Below, piece by piece: positions 1 to 7,783 of a stretch of 51,173 bases of DNA. The DNA is from Clostridiales bacterium (GTDB taxonomy: Bacteria > Bacillota > Clostridia > Christensenellales > CAG-138): assembly GCA_004558525.1 (NCBI GenBank), contig SFCQ01000012.1, positions 1 through 51,173 of the forward strand, written 5' to 3'. A model generated the notes under the pieces. It did no database searches. It was not told the origin of the DNA and worked only from the letters and a program-made list of their open reading frames with translations. A program made the translations under genes and the position numbers. Each line of letters begins with the position of its first letter. Position 1 is the first letter of the stretch.

Positions 1-354
1 GCCCTACGGGCTCCGGCACCAGTGCCGGCCCACATCGTTTTGCCGTGCTCGGTAGTTGCTTTGAATCTTAATGGTTCATATCAGTTGACGATGTAGAATA
101 GTTTTGGCATGGCTTTTAATTTATACTTGCCGATTTCTATCCAAGATAGTATAATACCTCATGATGCACGCAAGGAGCGGTATCGAAGAGGTCATAACGG
201 GGCTGACTCGAAATCGTGGTCGCTATCCGGTAGCCTCCTGAGCGAAAACTCTTGATTTTACTGGGGGTTTCGGGTTTCTCTAACTTAATATTTTTGCTTG
301 TTCTCCCCATCAGTTCTCCCCGTTTTCTGAGGTGCTGATGTTGAGATAAATCTT
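1..354. other. Non-coding or unrecognised left edge
   Basis: No gene is recognised here. A short hairpin (CCGGCA-CCAG-TGCCGG) lies near base 14. A 57-codon minus-strand reading frame (137-310) has a purine-rich stretch before its ATG, but its product resembles nothing I know, so it is not called. The stretch next to the tRNA is probably debris of the same integration history as the integrase remnant. Confidence 0.4.
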
Positions 355-442
355 GGAGAGTTGTCCGAGTGGTCGAAGGTGCAGCACTCGAAATGCTGTG
401 TCCCGAAAGGGACCTAGGGTTCGAATCCCTAACTCTCCGCCA
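355..442 (+). tRNA. tRNA-Ser (anticodon CGA)
   Basis: A complete class II cloverleaf is visible. The acceptor stem GGAGAGT (355-361) pairs with ACTCTCC (432-438), followed by discriminator G and an encoded CCA (440-442). The anticodon stem CAGCA/TGCTG encloses loop CTCGAAA, giving anticodon CGA (389-391), which reads UCG. A variable arm TCCCG-AAAGG-GA and T-loop GGTTCGAATCC follow. A minus-strand tyrosine integrase remnant ends 47 bases downstream, the usual arrangement when an element has used the tRNA 3' end as its target. Confidence 0.96.
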
Positions 443-488
443 GGCAGTATGCCAGTAGTCGGTTTTCCCGGCTGCTGGCTTTACTTTT

Positions 489-662
489 TTAGTTCGGAAC
501 AAGTCCCAAACCATTGAGCATTGCATCAGCCGAAGTCAGCTTTGAGCTGTACTCCAAATGTGCGTAGATGTTTGCCGTTGTTGAGAAATCGCTGTGACCA
601 AGCCATTCCTGAATCTGCTTCATAGGAACACCGTTTGCCAATAGTAGTGATGCGCAGCTATG
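489..662 (-). pseudogene. Tyrosine recombinase (phage/ICE integrase), C-terminal remnant
   Basis: Reading the minus strand from 662 down to the TAA at 489-491 gives about 57 residues beginning HSCASLLLANGVPMKQIQ and continuing through EWLGHSDFSTTANIYAHL. This is the hallmark C-terminal block of tyrosine integrases: the His after the lost catalytic Arg, the LGHS motif, and the nucleophile Tyr in IYAHL. The rest of the protein is missing. Upstream of the His codon the frame meets a stop at 666-668, so only the last seventh or so of a 370-400 aa enzyme remains. It sits next to tRNA-Ser(CGA) and beside the left copy of the long direct repeat. It cannot encode an active recombinase. Confidence 0.85.
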
Positions 663-726
663 CCCTTACGGTATAATTACGACAAACCGGAAAAGCCCCG
701 TATATCAAGGCTTTCGGCGTGATTCC

Positions 727-819
727 TGGTGTCCCCAAAGGGATTCGCCCCCCGGCTTTCCGTTTAGAAGCCATAGGAAAGCCCTTTATTTTAGGGCATT
801 TTCTGTTATTTTCATCGGT
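727..819. repeat. Left copy of 93-bp direct repeat, tRNA-Arg-like (candidate att site)
   Basis: This stretch matches 26,633-26,726 with five substitutions and one single-base indel by eye. Its first 45 bases look like the reverse complement of the 3' half of a tRNA-Arg(CCU): a CCA end, T-arm GGGATTCG and anticodon-loop region. The remaining bases hold a small hairpin (GCCCT-N7-AGGGC) and a T-rich tail. Direct copies flank the whole cobalamin block. The half-tRNA shape, ending at the anticodon loop, is what integrases typically duplicate. The comparison with tRNA-Arg is from memory, not an alignment. Confidence 0.6.
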
Positions 820-872
820 ACTCAATCGATGCACTGGCGATCGCAATCGAAAGTATGTTTTAATATAAAATG

Positions 873-902
873 GTTGACGAATAAGGGGGAAAGAAGTAGA
901 AT
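873..902 (+). promoter_or_regulatory. Probable sigma-A promoter of the cobalamin operon
   Basis: TTGACG (873-878) and TAGAAT (897-902) are separated by 18 bases, placing a transcript start near 909. That is some 55 bases upstream of the cobalamin riboswitch core, as expected for a leader-controlled operon. Confidence 0.45.
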
Positions 903-959
903 AATATCCGGAAATTGAATATCGTTTCATAGCGTAACAGTAACACGATTGATCGTTTG

Positions 960-1102
960 ATCGAATGTTTGAAAAGGGAATGCGGTGCAATTCCGCAACA
1001 GCCCCCGCTACTGTGATACGGACGGATGCTTCTTGTGCCACTGGGATGATTCCTGGGAAGGCGGGCATACCGGTTGATGTTAAGTCAGGAGACCTGCTGT
1101 TT
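960..1102 (+). ncRNA. Cobalamin riboswitch (B12 element)
   Basis: The conserved landmarks occur in the right order: GGGAATGCGGTGCAATTCC (975-993), CCCCGCTACTGTGA (1002-1015), GCCACTGGG (1037-1045), GGGAAGGC (1056-1063) and the B12 box AGTCAGGAGACCTGC (1083-1097). It lies in the leader of the cobalamin transport and synthesis operon. It is expected to bind adenosylcobalamin and shut the operon down when the cofactor is plentiful. It is the only riboswitch seen, so it probably governs all genes to about 26.4 kb. Confidence 0.96.
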
Positions 1103-1207
1103 CGCTTTGCAATCACTTTCGGTGGGAAAGTTAAGAAGCAACCGTCGTTTTTGCGGCGGATCTTTTTCGCGAACTTTACCGGCAGTGGAGACATCCTCTG
1201 CCTTTTT
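1103..1207 (+). terminator. Riboswitch expression platform with intrinsic terminator
   Basis: GGCAGTGGA (1181-1189) pairs with TCCTCTGCC (1194-1202) around a GACA loop with one mismatch, and five T residues (1203-1207) follow. This is a rho-independent terminator just after the aptamer. A possible competing pairing joins bases near 1120-1132 (CGGT...AAAGTT) with 1172-1181 (AACTTT...CCG). The arrangement implies control by transcription termination. A second hairpin (CCCGG CGGGA-TAAT-TCCCG ... CCGGG) lies at about 1233-1260 in the remaining leader. Confidence 0.7.
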
Positions 1208-1350
1208 CATTTCTGAAATCAAAGTTCCGTTCCCGGCGGGATAATTCCCGCATACCGGGGCGCAAGCCTATCTGCGGAGGGGCGAGCGCCGATGTGGTTA
1301 AAAACAGATGGATTTCCACAGAAACCGAGAGAAAGGGAATGGAATCAATC

Positions 1351-2568
1351 ATGAAAACCACACTCAAAAGACTTATTTCACTGCTGCTTGCTGTCGCCAT
1401 GACGCTGGCGCTGACGGCCTGCGCGCAGAATGCTCCCGCGCCAAGCGACCCTACGGACGCACCTACGCCGGCGCCCGCAGCTACACCGGAACCTACGCCG
1501 GAAGCTACTCCGGAGCCTTCGGACGATGATGTGGATGGGGAGCTGATCCTTGATTATGAGGAGCCGCTTCAATACGCTACCCAGTTTACCCTCACGCATT
1601 ATAAAGGCGGCTATGCCATTCTTACCATACCTCACAGCGGGGATACCAATTGGCTTCTTGTGCCGGAGGGAAAGAGCGTGCCGGAAGAGCTGCCGGAAAA
1701 TACCGTAGTGCTGCAGCAGCCTCTCAACAAAATAGCTTCTGGTGTTACGGCAATGGTGTCCGTTATTGACGCGATTGGCGGCCTTGACAATGTTGTTGCT
1801 ACGACGACCAAGCAGGAGAGCTGGTATCTCCCCAATGTAGCAGCAGCCATGGAAGCGGGCAAATTGAAGTATTTCGGCAGCTACAGCGAGCCGGATTTCG
1901 AACTCCTCATGAGCGAGGGCATACAGCTTGAAGTGGATTCCACTATGATCCTCAACAAGCCGGAAGTCATGGACAAATACAAAGAAGTCGGCATCCCCTG
2001 CATGGTGGACTGCTCCTCTTATGAGGAACATCCTCTCGGACGCGTGGAATGGGTGAAGCTCTATGGCGCGATACTGAATATGGAAGAAGAGGCTGAGGCA
2101 TTTTTCAACGAAGAAGCAGCGAAGATAGAGACCCTGTCCGCTCTGGAAAAGACGGGAAAAACCGCAGTAATGTACTATGTGAGCAGCGACACCTATTATT
2201 TGCGAAATGCCGGAGATTACACCGTGGCCATGCTGAACCTGGCGGGCGGCGAGACGATTGCGCCTGATGTGGGGCCGGATAAGAGCGGCAGCACCAAGAT
2301 GACCTTCGAGGAATTCTATGCCACATGCAAGGATGCGGACTATATCTTCTATGTGGTCTTTACCTTCCCCTTTGAGACGCGGGAGGAGATGATTGCGGAA
2401 AACGCCCTTTATGCTGATTTTAAGGCAGTACAGGAGGACCGTGTATTCACTACGCGGCCGGGGTTCTCCCAGTCGGCGGCTATGCTTGCCGATGTGGTGG
2501 TGGAGATCAACAGCGTCCTTAACGATCCCACCATTGAGGAAACTGAGAATCTGATTAAGATCAAGTAA
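1351..2568 (+). CDS. ABC transporter substrate-binding lipoprotein, BtuF/FepB-like (corrinoid or metal chelate)
   Basis: A 405-residue secreted binding protein. The start at 1351 was chosen because it begins a clean lipoprotein signal: MKT, a hydrophobic core, and lipobox LTAC with the lipidated Cys at residue 24. In-frame ATGs at 1294 and 1339 would put hydrophilic residues ahead of it. A Pro/Thr/Glu-rich tether of about 35 residues follows, then a periplasmic-binding-protein fold of the helical-backbone type used for iron-siderophores and cobalamin. It is the first gene after the cobalamin riboswitch, and a FecCD permease and ATPase follow. Known family members hand ligand to the permease at the outer face of the membrane. 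A corrinoid ligand is inferred from the riboswitch; a siderophore or heme cannot be excluded. Confidence 0.85.
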   Translation: MKTTLKRLISLLLAVAMTLALTACAQNAPAPSDPTDAPTPAPAATPEPTPEATPEPSDDDVDGELILDYEEPLQYATQFTLTHYKGGYAILTIPHSGDTNWLLVPEGKSVPEELPENTVVLQQPLNKIASGVTAMVSVIDAIGGLDNVVATTTKQESWYLPNVAAAMEAGKLKYFGSYSEPDFELLMSEGIQLEVDSTMILNKPEVMDKYKEVGIPCMVDCSSYEEHPLGRVEWVKLYGAILNMEEEAEAFFNEEAAKIETLSALEKTGKTAVMYYVSSDTYYLRNAGDYTVAMLNLAGGETIAPDVGPDKSGSTKMTFEEFYATCKDADYIFYVVFTFPFETREEMIAENALYADFKAVQEDRVFTTRPGFSQSAAMLADVVVEINSVLNDPTIEETENLIKIK

Positions 2569-2604
2569 CAGACAGAAAGCCATCCGTAATTACCCAATTG
2601 CCAT

Positions 2605-2648
2605 GGGCGGGGTAGCGTTAACGTTTTTATGCGCCCCGCCCGGTTTTT
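2605..2648 (+). terminator. Strong hairpin between binding protein and permease
   Basis: GGGCGGGG (2605-2612) pairs perfectly with CCCCGCCC (2634-2641), followed by GGTTTTT. It lies in the 92-base gap between the binding-protein and permease genes, the largest internal gap of the block. It probably terminates part of the transcripts or protects the upstream RNA, so that the binding protein is made in excess over the membrane parts. Confidence 0.65.
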
Positions 2649-2660
2649 AGAGGGGAATAT

Positions 2661-3692
2661 ATGACCAATACAAAAATTACTGCGCTGATCCGATACCAGA
2701 TTGTATTCATCATACTACTTGTGCTTATCGCACTGGGTATCGTGCTGAACGTAAACACGGGTACAGTAGATATTGCGCCGCTTAGGATATTTCAAATTAT
2801 TTTTACGAATCTCGATGAAGGAAGCATGGACAGCAACATCATCTGGAAGATTCGCCTGCCCAGGCTTCTTACGGCCGCAGTCCTGGGCGGGGCGCTGTCG
2901 GTATCCGGCTTTTTGCTGCAGACGTTTTTTCGCAACCCAATCGCAGGCCCGTTTGTGCTGGGAATTTCATCCGGCGCGAAGATGTGCGTAGGGTTCGTTA
3001 TCATATTTATTGCTGGGAAATATGGAACGCTCTCTTCCTATACGATGGTGCTGACGGCATTTATAGGCTCAATGCTGATGATGGGCTTCGTTCTGCTTTT
3101 TTCAAAGAATGCGAAAAGCATGTCGATGCTTCTCGTGATCGGCATTATGATCGGCTATATCTGTTCAGCGGTTACGGATTTCTGCATAGCGTTTGCAAAG
3201 GATAACGAGATCGCAAATCTTACGTCCTGGTCCATGGGGAGCTTTTCGGGCGGCTCATGGGATTCGTTGGGCATCATTTGCGTGATCGTATTCTGCGGGC
3301 TGTTTTGCTCGATATTGATCTCAAAGCCGATGGAGGCTTATCAGTTAGGCGAAGGCTATGCAAAAAGCATGGGGATCAATATCAAACTTTTTCGCGTTGC
3401 GCTTATCGTCCTCTCCAGCGTGCTGTCCGCCTGCGTGACCGCCTTTGCAGGGCCCATCTCATTTGTGGGAATTGCGGTGCCGCAAATCGCGAAAGTGCTG
3501 ATGAAAACCGCAAAGCCTGTCGTTATCATTCCCACGGCGTTTCTGTGTGGAGCGGTGTTCTGCATGTTCTGCGATCTCATTGCTCGCGCGGCCTTTGCCC
3601 CCATGGAACTCGCCATCGGGACAGTTACATCTGCGTTTGGCGCTCCTGTGGTCATAAGCCTCATGATAAAACGCAGGAAACAGGAGCAATAA
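2661..3692 (+). CDS. FecCD/BtuC-family ABC transporter permease
   Basis: A 343-residue, strongly hydrophobic protein of usual length for the FecCD family, with about ten predicted membrane spans. The N-terminal region contains the family feature WKIRLPRLLTAAVLGGALS near residues 55-75 and the GPFVLGISSGA segment near 93-103. The C-terminal part carries the GPISFVGIAVP segment (about residue 263), which lies next to the coupling region contacting the ATPase. The start is preceded by GAGGGGAA at good distance. Together with the flanking binding protein and ATPase it forms a complete importer. Riboswitch context points to cobalamin, cobinamide or another cobalt-corrinoid as cargo. Confidence 0.92.
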   Translation: MTNTKITALIRYQIVFIILLVLIALGIVLNVNTGTVDIAPLRIFQIIFTNLDEGSMDSNIIWKIRLPRLLTAAVLGGALSVSGFLLQTFFRNPIAGPFVLGISSGAKMCVGFVIIFIAGKYGTLSSYTMVLTAFIGSMLMMGFVLLFSKNAKSMSMLLVIGIMIGYICSAVTDFCIAFAKDNEIANLTSWSMGSFSGGSWDSLGIICVIVFCGLFCSILISKPMEAYQLGEGYAKSMGINIKLFRVALIVLSSVLSACVTAFAGPISFVGIAVPQIAKVLMKTAKPVVIIPTAFLCGAVFCMFCDLIARAAFAPMELAIGTVTSAFGAPVVISLMIKRRKQEQ

Positions 3693-3705
3693 AGGAGACA
3701 CGGAG

Positions 3706-4836
3706 ATGTATCTTAAAACAGAGAATCTATCGGTGGGATATTCCGGCAAAGTCCTGATACACGACATCAACCTGTCGGTGGAACGGGGCAAGATCCTGAC
3801 CCTGATCGGCCCGAACGGCGCAGGAAAATCCACGATTCTTAAAACCATCACCAAGCATCTTGAAAAGATTGCAGGCGTGGTGACCATCGAAAATCAGAAT
3901 ATCAGCAAATGGAGCAACAAGGATCTCGCGAAGCGCCTTTCGGTCATGCTGACGGAGCGTATTTCTCCGGAGCTTATGACCTGTGAGCAGGTAGTTGCCA
4001 TGGGGCGTTATCCATATACCAATCACTTTGGCGCGCTTACTCCGGAGGATAAAAGAGTCGTACAGGAATCCCTGCGCCTTGTCCGTGCAGAGGAGCTTGC
4101 GAACCGTTCGTTTTCCGATATCAGTGACGGGCAGCGGCAGCGCATCATGCTGGCGCGTGCAATTTGCCAGGATCCGGAGATCATCGTGCTGGATGAGCCG
4201 ACTTCCTACCTTGATATCCGCCATAAGATCGAGCTGCTGGATATCCTGCGCAAGATGGCGGCGGAAAAGAACGTCGCTGTGGTGATGTCCCTCCATGAGA
4301 TCGACCTTGCGGCAAAAATATCCGATCAGATCATTTGCATAAAAGGGGATAGGATCGAACTGTTCGGCACTCCGGAAGAAGTGTTTTCCGATGCGCGCAT
4401 AAGTGAGCTCTACGAGATCAAAACCGGCTCGTTCAACACGCTCTTTGGCAGTGTGGAGCTTATGGCACCGGCCGGTGAACCGAAGGTGTTTGTGCTTGCC
4501 GGTGCAGGAAAAGGCATTCCTGTTTACCGCTTATTGCAAAAGCACAAGATCGCGTTTACAACAGGGGTGCTGTTTGAAAACGATGTGGATATGCAGGTCG
4601 CAAAGGTGCTTGCTGCGCATGTCGTTTCTGCCCCCGCGTTCATGCATGTCGGCGAGCAGGAGCTCTGTGAAGCCAGAAAATGGATCGACCGGGTCTCATA
4701 TGTGATCGATGCGGGAACGCCTTTGGGCGAACAGAACCAACGTTGCCGGGAATTAACGGAATATGCCGCTGCGCAGCACAAGGTGACCCTCACAGCGGCG
4801 GAAGCATTTGCAAAGATCGGCAAATGCCGGATGTAA
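3706..4836 (+). CDS. FecE/BtuD-family ABC transporter ATP-binding protein with C-terminal extension
   Basis: A 376-residue ATPase. Residues 1-250 form the nucleotide-binding domain: Walker A GPNGAGKS (35-42), signature SDGQRQR (about 140), Walker B IIVLDEPTS followed by the D-loop, and a switch His in SLHEIDLA. Family members of this type are normally 250-270 residues long. About 120 extra C-terminal residues (KVFVLAGAGKGIPVYRLL through AFAKIG) look like a small Rossmann-type domain. I recall similar extensions in other clostridial FecE-type ATPases, but their function is not known to me. The gene follows the permease by 13 bases with a clear Shine-Dalgarno. It powers uptake by the preceding binding protein and permease. 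Confidence 0.9.
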   Translation: MYLKTENLSVGYSGKVLIHDINLSVERGKILTLIGPNGAGKSTILKTITKHLEKIAGVVTIENQNISKWSNKDLAKRLSVMLTERISPELMTCEQVVAMGRYPYTNHFGALTPEDKRVVQESLRLVRAEELANRSFSDISDGQRQRIMLARAICQDPEIIVLDEPTSYLDIRHKIELLDILRKMAAEKNVAVVMSLHEIDLAAKISDQIICIKGDRIELFGTPEEVFSDARISELYEIKTGSFNTLFGSVELMAPAGEPKVFVLAGAGKGIPVYRLLQKHKIAFTTGVLFENDVDMQVAKVLAAHVVSAPAFMHVGEQELCEARKWIDRVSYVIDAGTPLGEQNQRCRELTEYAAAQHKVTLTAAEAFAKIGKCRM

Positions 4837-4851
4837 AGGAGAACAACGAAC

Positions 4852-5862
4852 ATGCTTGAGAAAACAGTATATCCCTTCACTGCGATCGTGGGTCAGGAAG
4901 ATATGAAGCTTGCCCTTATCCTGAACCTCATCAACCCGGCGTTGGGCGGCGTACTGATCCGCGGTGAAAAAGGTACGGCAAAGTCCACTGCCGTGCGCGG
5001 CCTCACGAACCTGCTCGACGAGGTGGAAACCATCAAGGGCTGCGCATTCCACTGCCGCCCCGGCGTGCAGCCCCTTTGTGCGGAGTGCGCTGAAAAGGAA
5101 TCCTATGAGACCGTGCCCTATACGCGGCGCGTTGTGGAACTTCCTATCAGCGCCACGGAAGACCGCGTAGTAGGTGCGCTCAACATCGAGCAGGCGATCA
5201 AGCAGGGAGAAAAGGTATTTGAGCCGGGCATCCTGGCGGAAGCCAACGGAAACATCCTGTATGTGGATGAGATCAACCTGCTCGATGACCATATTGTTGA
5301 CGTGCTTCTTGATTCCGCTGCCATGGGTGTGAACACTGTGGAGCGGGAAGGCGTCTCATACAGCCATCCGGCCCGCTTCATACTTGTGGGCACCATGAAT
5401 CCGGAAGAAGGAGACCTCCGGCCCCAGCTGCTTGACCGCTTCGGCCTTGTGGTGGAGATAAAGGGTGAGCAGGAGATCGAAAAGCGGAGTGAGCTGATCC
5501 GCAGGCGGATGGATTTTGAGAAAGACCCGGCGGAATTCGCAAGAATTTGGAGCGGCGCGGAAGCCGAGCTGAAAGCGAAGATAAAACGCGCGCAGGAACT
5601 TTTGCCATCGGTGGAGATCGGGGAAGAACGTTACCGGGATGCGGCAAAGATCGGCGCTGCGCTGCATGTGGATGGGCACCGGGCGGATATTACCCTCCTT
5701 AAGACCGCAGCTACCATGGCGGCTTTTGCCGGCGAGAACAGCGTGACGCGCCGGCACATCCTCGATGCGGCCAGGATGGTGCTGCCTCACAGGATGCGCC
5801 GTTTGCCCTTTGATACGACCGACGGGCTGCCGGAAGATTGGGAGGCTGTTCTCGATGCATGA
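4852..5862 (+). CDS. AAA+ chelatase subunit, BchI/ChlI-like
   Basis: A 336-residue AAA+ ATPase of the magnesium/cobalt chelatase I-subunit family. It begins with the family opening YPFTAIVGQ. Walker A GEKGTAKST lies at about residues 39-47 and Walker B ILYVDEINLL near 134. A Cys cluster (GCAFHCRP...LCAECAEK, residues about 62-82) occurs where many clostridial and archaeal homologues have one. The arginine-finger region GTMNPEEGDLRPQLLDRFG is intact. I-subunits form hexameric rings that, with a D-subunit, drive metal insertion by a large CobN/BchH subunit. Here the D-subunit gene overlaps by eight bases, and a CobN homologue follows two genes later, so all three chelatase parts are present. 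Confidence 0.9.
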   Translation: MLEKTVYPFTAIVGQEDMKLALILNLINPALGGVLIRGEKGTAKSTAVRGLTNLLDEVETIKGCAFHCRPGVQPLCAECAEKESYETVPYTRRVVELPISATEDRVVGALNIEQAIKQGEKVFEPGILAEANGNILYVDEINLLDDHIVDVLLDSAAMGVNTVEREGVSYSHPARFILVGTMNPEEGDLRPQLLDRFGLVVEIKGEQEIEKRSELIRRRMDFEKDPAEFARIWSGAEAELKAKIKRAQELLPSVEIGEERYRDAAKIGAALHVDGHRADITLLKTAATMAAFAGENSVTRRHILDAARMVLPHRMRRLPFDTTDGLPEDWEAVLDA

Positions 5863-7783
5863 GCAATGCTATCCCTTCGCAGCGATCGTGGGGCAGGAGC
5901 GCGCGAAAAAAGCGCTGATGCTGAACCTTGTCAACCCCCGGATCGGCGGTGTGCTGCTTTCCGGGGAAAAGGGGACGGCCAAATCAACGATCGTGCGCGG
6001 GGTGGCCCAGATCGGCGGCAAGCGGGTGATCGACCTCCCCCTGAATGCCACGGAGGACATGCTCATCGGCTCCATTGATTTTGAAGCGACCATCCGTGAA
6101 GGGGAACGCAGGTTCGCCGGCGGCGTGTTTGCCCGGGCACATGGGAATATCCTTTATGTGGATGAGATCAACCTCCTCCCGGATAACATGGCTGCAGCCG
6201 TGGTCTGCGCTGCTGCTTCCGGGGAGAATCTCGTGGAACGGGAGGGCATATCTCACAGGCACGCCTGCTCCTTCATACTGGTAGGCACCATGAACCCGGA
6301 GGAAGGTGGGCTCCGCCCGCAGCTTCTTGATAAGTTCGGTCTGTATGTGGGCGTAGGCGGAGAGAGCGATGTGGAAAAACGGATGGAGATCCTCCGGAGG
6401 AGGCTCGCCTATGAACGCGATCCGGCCGCTTTCTGCAGCGCTTATGCGGCGGAGACGAAAAAACTTCAGGAAGCCCTGAAAAAAGCTGTGGAGCTTTTTC
6501 CGCAGGTCAGGGCGGATGAAAATGTCCGCCGTGTGGCGGGGAAACTGGCCCTTCAGGCCTTTTGTGAAGGCAACCGGGCTGAGCTTCTCCTGCTGGAGAC
6601 CGCTGAGGCGCTTGCGGCGTTGGAGGGGAGAAAACACGTCACCGTGGCTGACATAAAAGAAGCGGCAGAGTTTGTGCTGCCTCACCGGCGGCGGGAGACT
6701 GAGTCCGAGAACGAGCCGCCGCAGCCGCCACAGGAGAACGAAACGGAGCCGACTGAGGATAACGAGGAAAATGCTCCGGAGGGAGGCCATTCCGCACAGC
6801 CCGAAGCCCGCATGGATGAACAGCAGGGCCCGGAGGACGGCGAGGATGCTGACGCTGTGGAGGCGGAACACACCCCCGAACCGCCCGAGACGGACGAAAA
6901 TGAGAATGCCCCGGAGGAGCAGCTTGTTGCGGGCGAGGAGGTATATGAGATCATCCGCCTGCCCGGAGGCGCGCGCGATCGCATGGCCCGCAAAGGCACA
7001 GGGCGGCGGCGCAGGACGAACAGCGGCGCCAATAAGGGCAGGTATGCGGGATTTACCATGGAAAGGGTCAAGGGCTGCACCGACATTGCGCTCGACGCCA
7101 CCCTGCGCGCTGCGGCGCCTTTTCAAAGAGGGCGGGAGAAGAACGGCTGTGCTGTGGCCGTGCGGGAGAGCGATTTCCGCTATAAGCGGCGGGAGAGCCA
7201 TGTGGGTGCCACCATTGTGTTTGTGGTGGATGCGAGCGGCTCCATGGGCGCGGCAAAGCGGATGAAGGAGGCTAAGGAAGCGGTGCTGTCCATGCTGATG
7301 GACTCCTATCAGAAGCGCGATAAGATCGGGCTTGTTGCCTTTCGGCAGAAGCAGGCGGAGGTGCTTCTTGGGATCACCACAAGCGTGGATCTTGCACAAA
7401 AGGAGCTTCAGGCCTTGCCTACGGGCGGCAGGACGCCCCTTGCGGACGGGCTTTATAGCGCATGGCAGCTCCTGCGGGCGAGGAAACGCAAGGATCCTGA
7501 GATGATGCCCCTTGTTGTTCTTGTAACGGATGGCCGGGCAAACAGCCCTCTTTGGGGAAACGACCCGGTGGAGGATGCGTTCAAGGCCGCCCGGCTGATC
7601 GCAAACGACCATGTGCCCGCCATCGTGGTGGATACGGAAAACGATTATATCTCCTTCCACCTGGCGGAAAAGATCGCTGCCGCTATGGACGCGAGCTACT
7701 TTAAAGTAAACGAGTTGAGAAGCACCCAGCTCCGGGGGATAGTCTCTCTTGAGCGGGGCATGCTCAGTGCCGATATGCAATGA
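5855..7783 (+). CDS. AAA+/VWA chelatase subunit, BchD/ChlD-like
   Basis: A 642-residue D-type chelatase subunit. I chose ATG 5855 (product MHEQCYPF) because it starts the conserved AAA+ domain and overlaps the previous stop. Residues 1-280 repeat the I-subunit architecture with intact Walker A (GEKGTAKST) and Walker B (ILYVDEINLL); many D-subunits have degenerate sites, so this is worth noting. A Pro/Glu/Asp-rich acidic linker spans about 281-360. The C-terminal von Willebrand A domain has a complete MIDAS: DASGSMG near 458, the downstream Thr, and TDGRAN near 557. The MIDAS normally docks onto the CobN/BchH subunit. Next, overlapping by four bases, is a radical SAM gene rather than the large subunit. 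Confidence 0.9.
   Translation: MHEQCYPFAAIVGQERAKKALMLNLVNPRIGGVLLSGEKGTAKSTIVRGVAQIGGKRVIDLPLNATEDMLIGSIDFEATIREGERRFAGGVFARAHGNILYVDEINLLPDNMAAAVVCAAASGENLVEREGISHRHACSFILVGTMNPEEGGLRPQLLDKFGLYVGVGGESDVEKRMEILRRRLAYERDPAAFCSAYAAETKKLQEALKKAVELFPQVRADENVRRVAGKLALQAFCEGNRAELLLLETAEALAALEGRKHVTVADIKEAAEFVLPHRRRETESENEPPQPPQENETEPTEDNEENAPEGGHSAQPEARMDEQQGPEDGEDADAVEAEHTPEPPETDENENAPEEQLVAGEEVYEIIRLPGGARDRMARKGTGRRRRTNSGANKGRYAGFTMERVKGCTDIALDATLRAAAPFQRGREKNGCAVAVRESDFRYKRRESHVGATIVFVVDASGSMGAAKRMKEAKEAVLSMLMDSYQKRDKIGLVAFRQKQAEVLLGITTSVDLAQKELQALPTGGRTPLADGLYSAWQLLRARKRKDPEMMPLVVLVTDGRANSPLWGNDPVEDAFKAARLIANDHVPAIVVDTENDYISFHLAEKIAAAMDASYFKVNELRSTQLRGIVSLERGMLSADMQ

Noticed and set aside
1..40. 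Link between the left-edge CCGGCA hairpin and the GGTCCGGCAC hairpin after pnp as evidence for a circular molecule
   Set aside because: Stems differ in loop and flanks, and GC-rich hairpins of this kind arise often; no longer identity joins the two ends.
137..526. 129-codon minus-strand frame across the tRNA
   Set aside because: It is the antisense reading of tRNA-Ser (the NPRSLSGHSISSAAPS-type text typical of such artefacts) and overlaps the integrase remnant.
658..1194. 178-codon minus-strand frame over the riboswitch
   Set aside because: It reads antisense through the repeat copy and the cobalamin aptamer; a similar text appears at 26,534-26,722 only because the 93-bp repeat is duplicated.
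965..1216. 83-codon plus-strand frame
   Set aside because: It lies wholly within the riboswitch and terminator, whose structure explains the sequence.
4852..7000. Possible recent gene duplication of the two AAA+ chelatase genes
   Set aside because: The shared motifs are the normal homology of I and D subunits; the rest has diverged and D has the linker and VWA domain.
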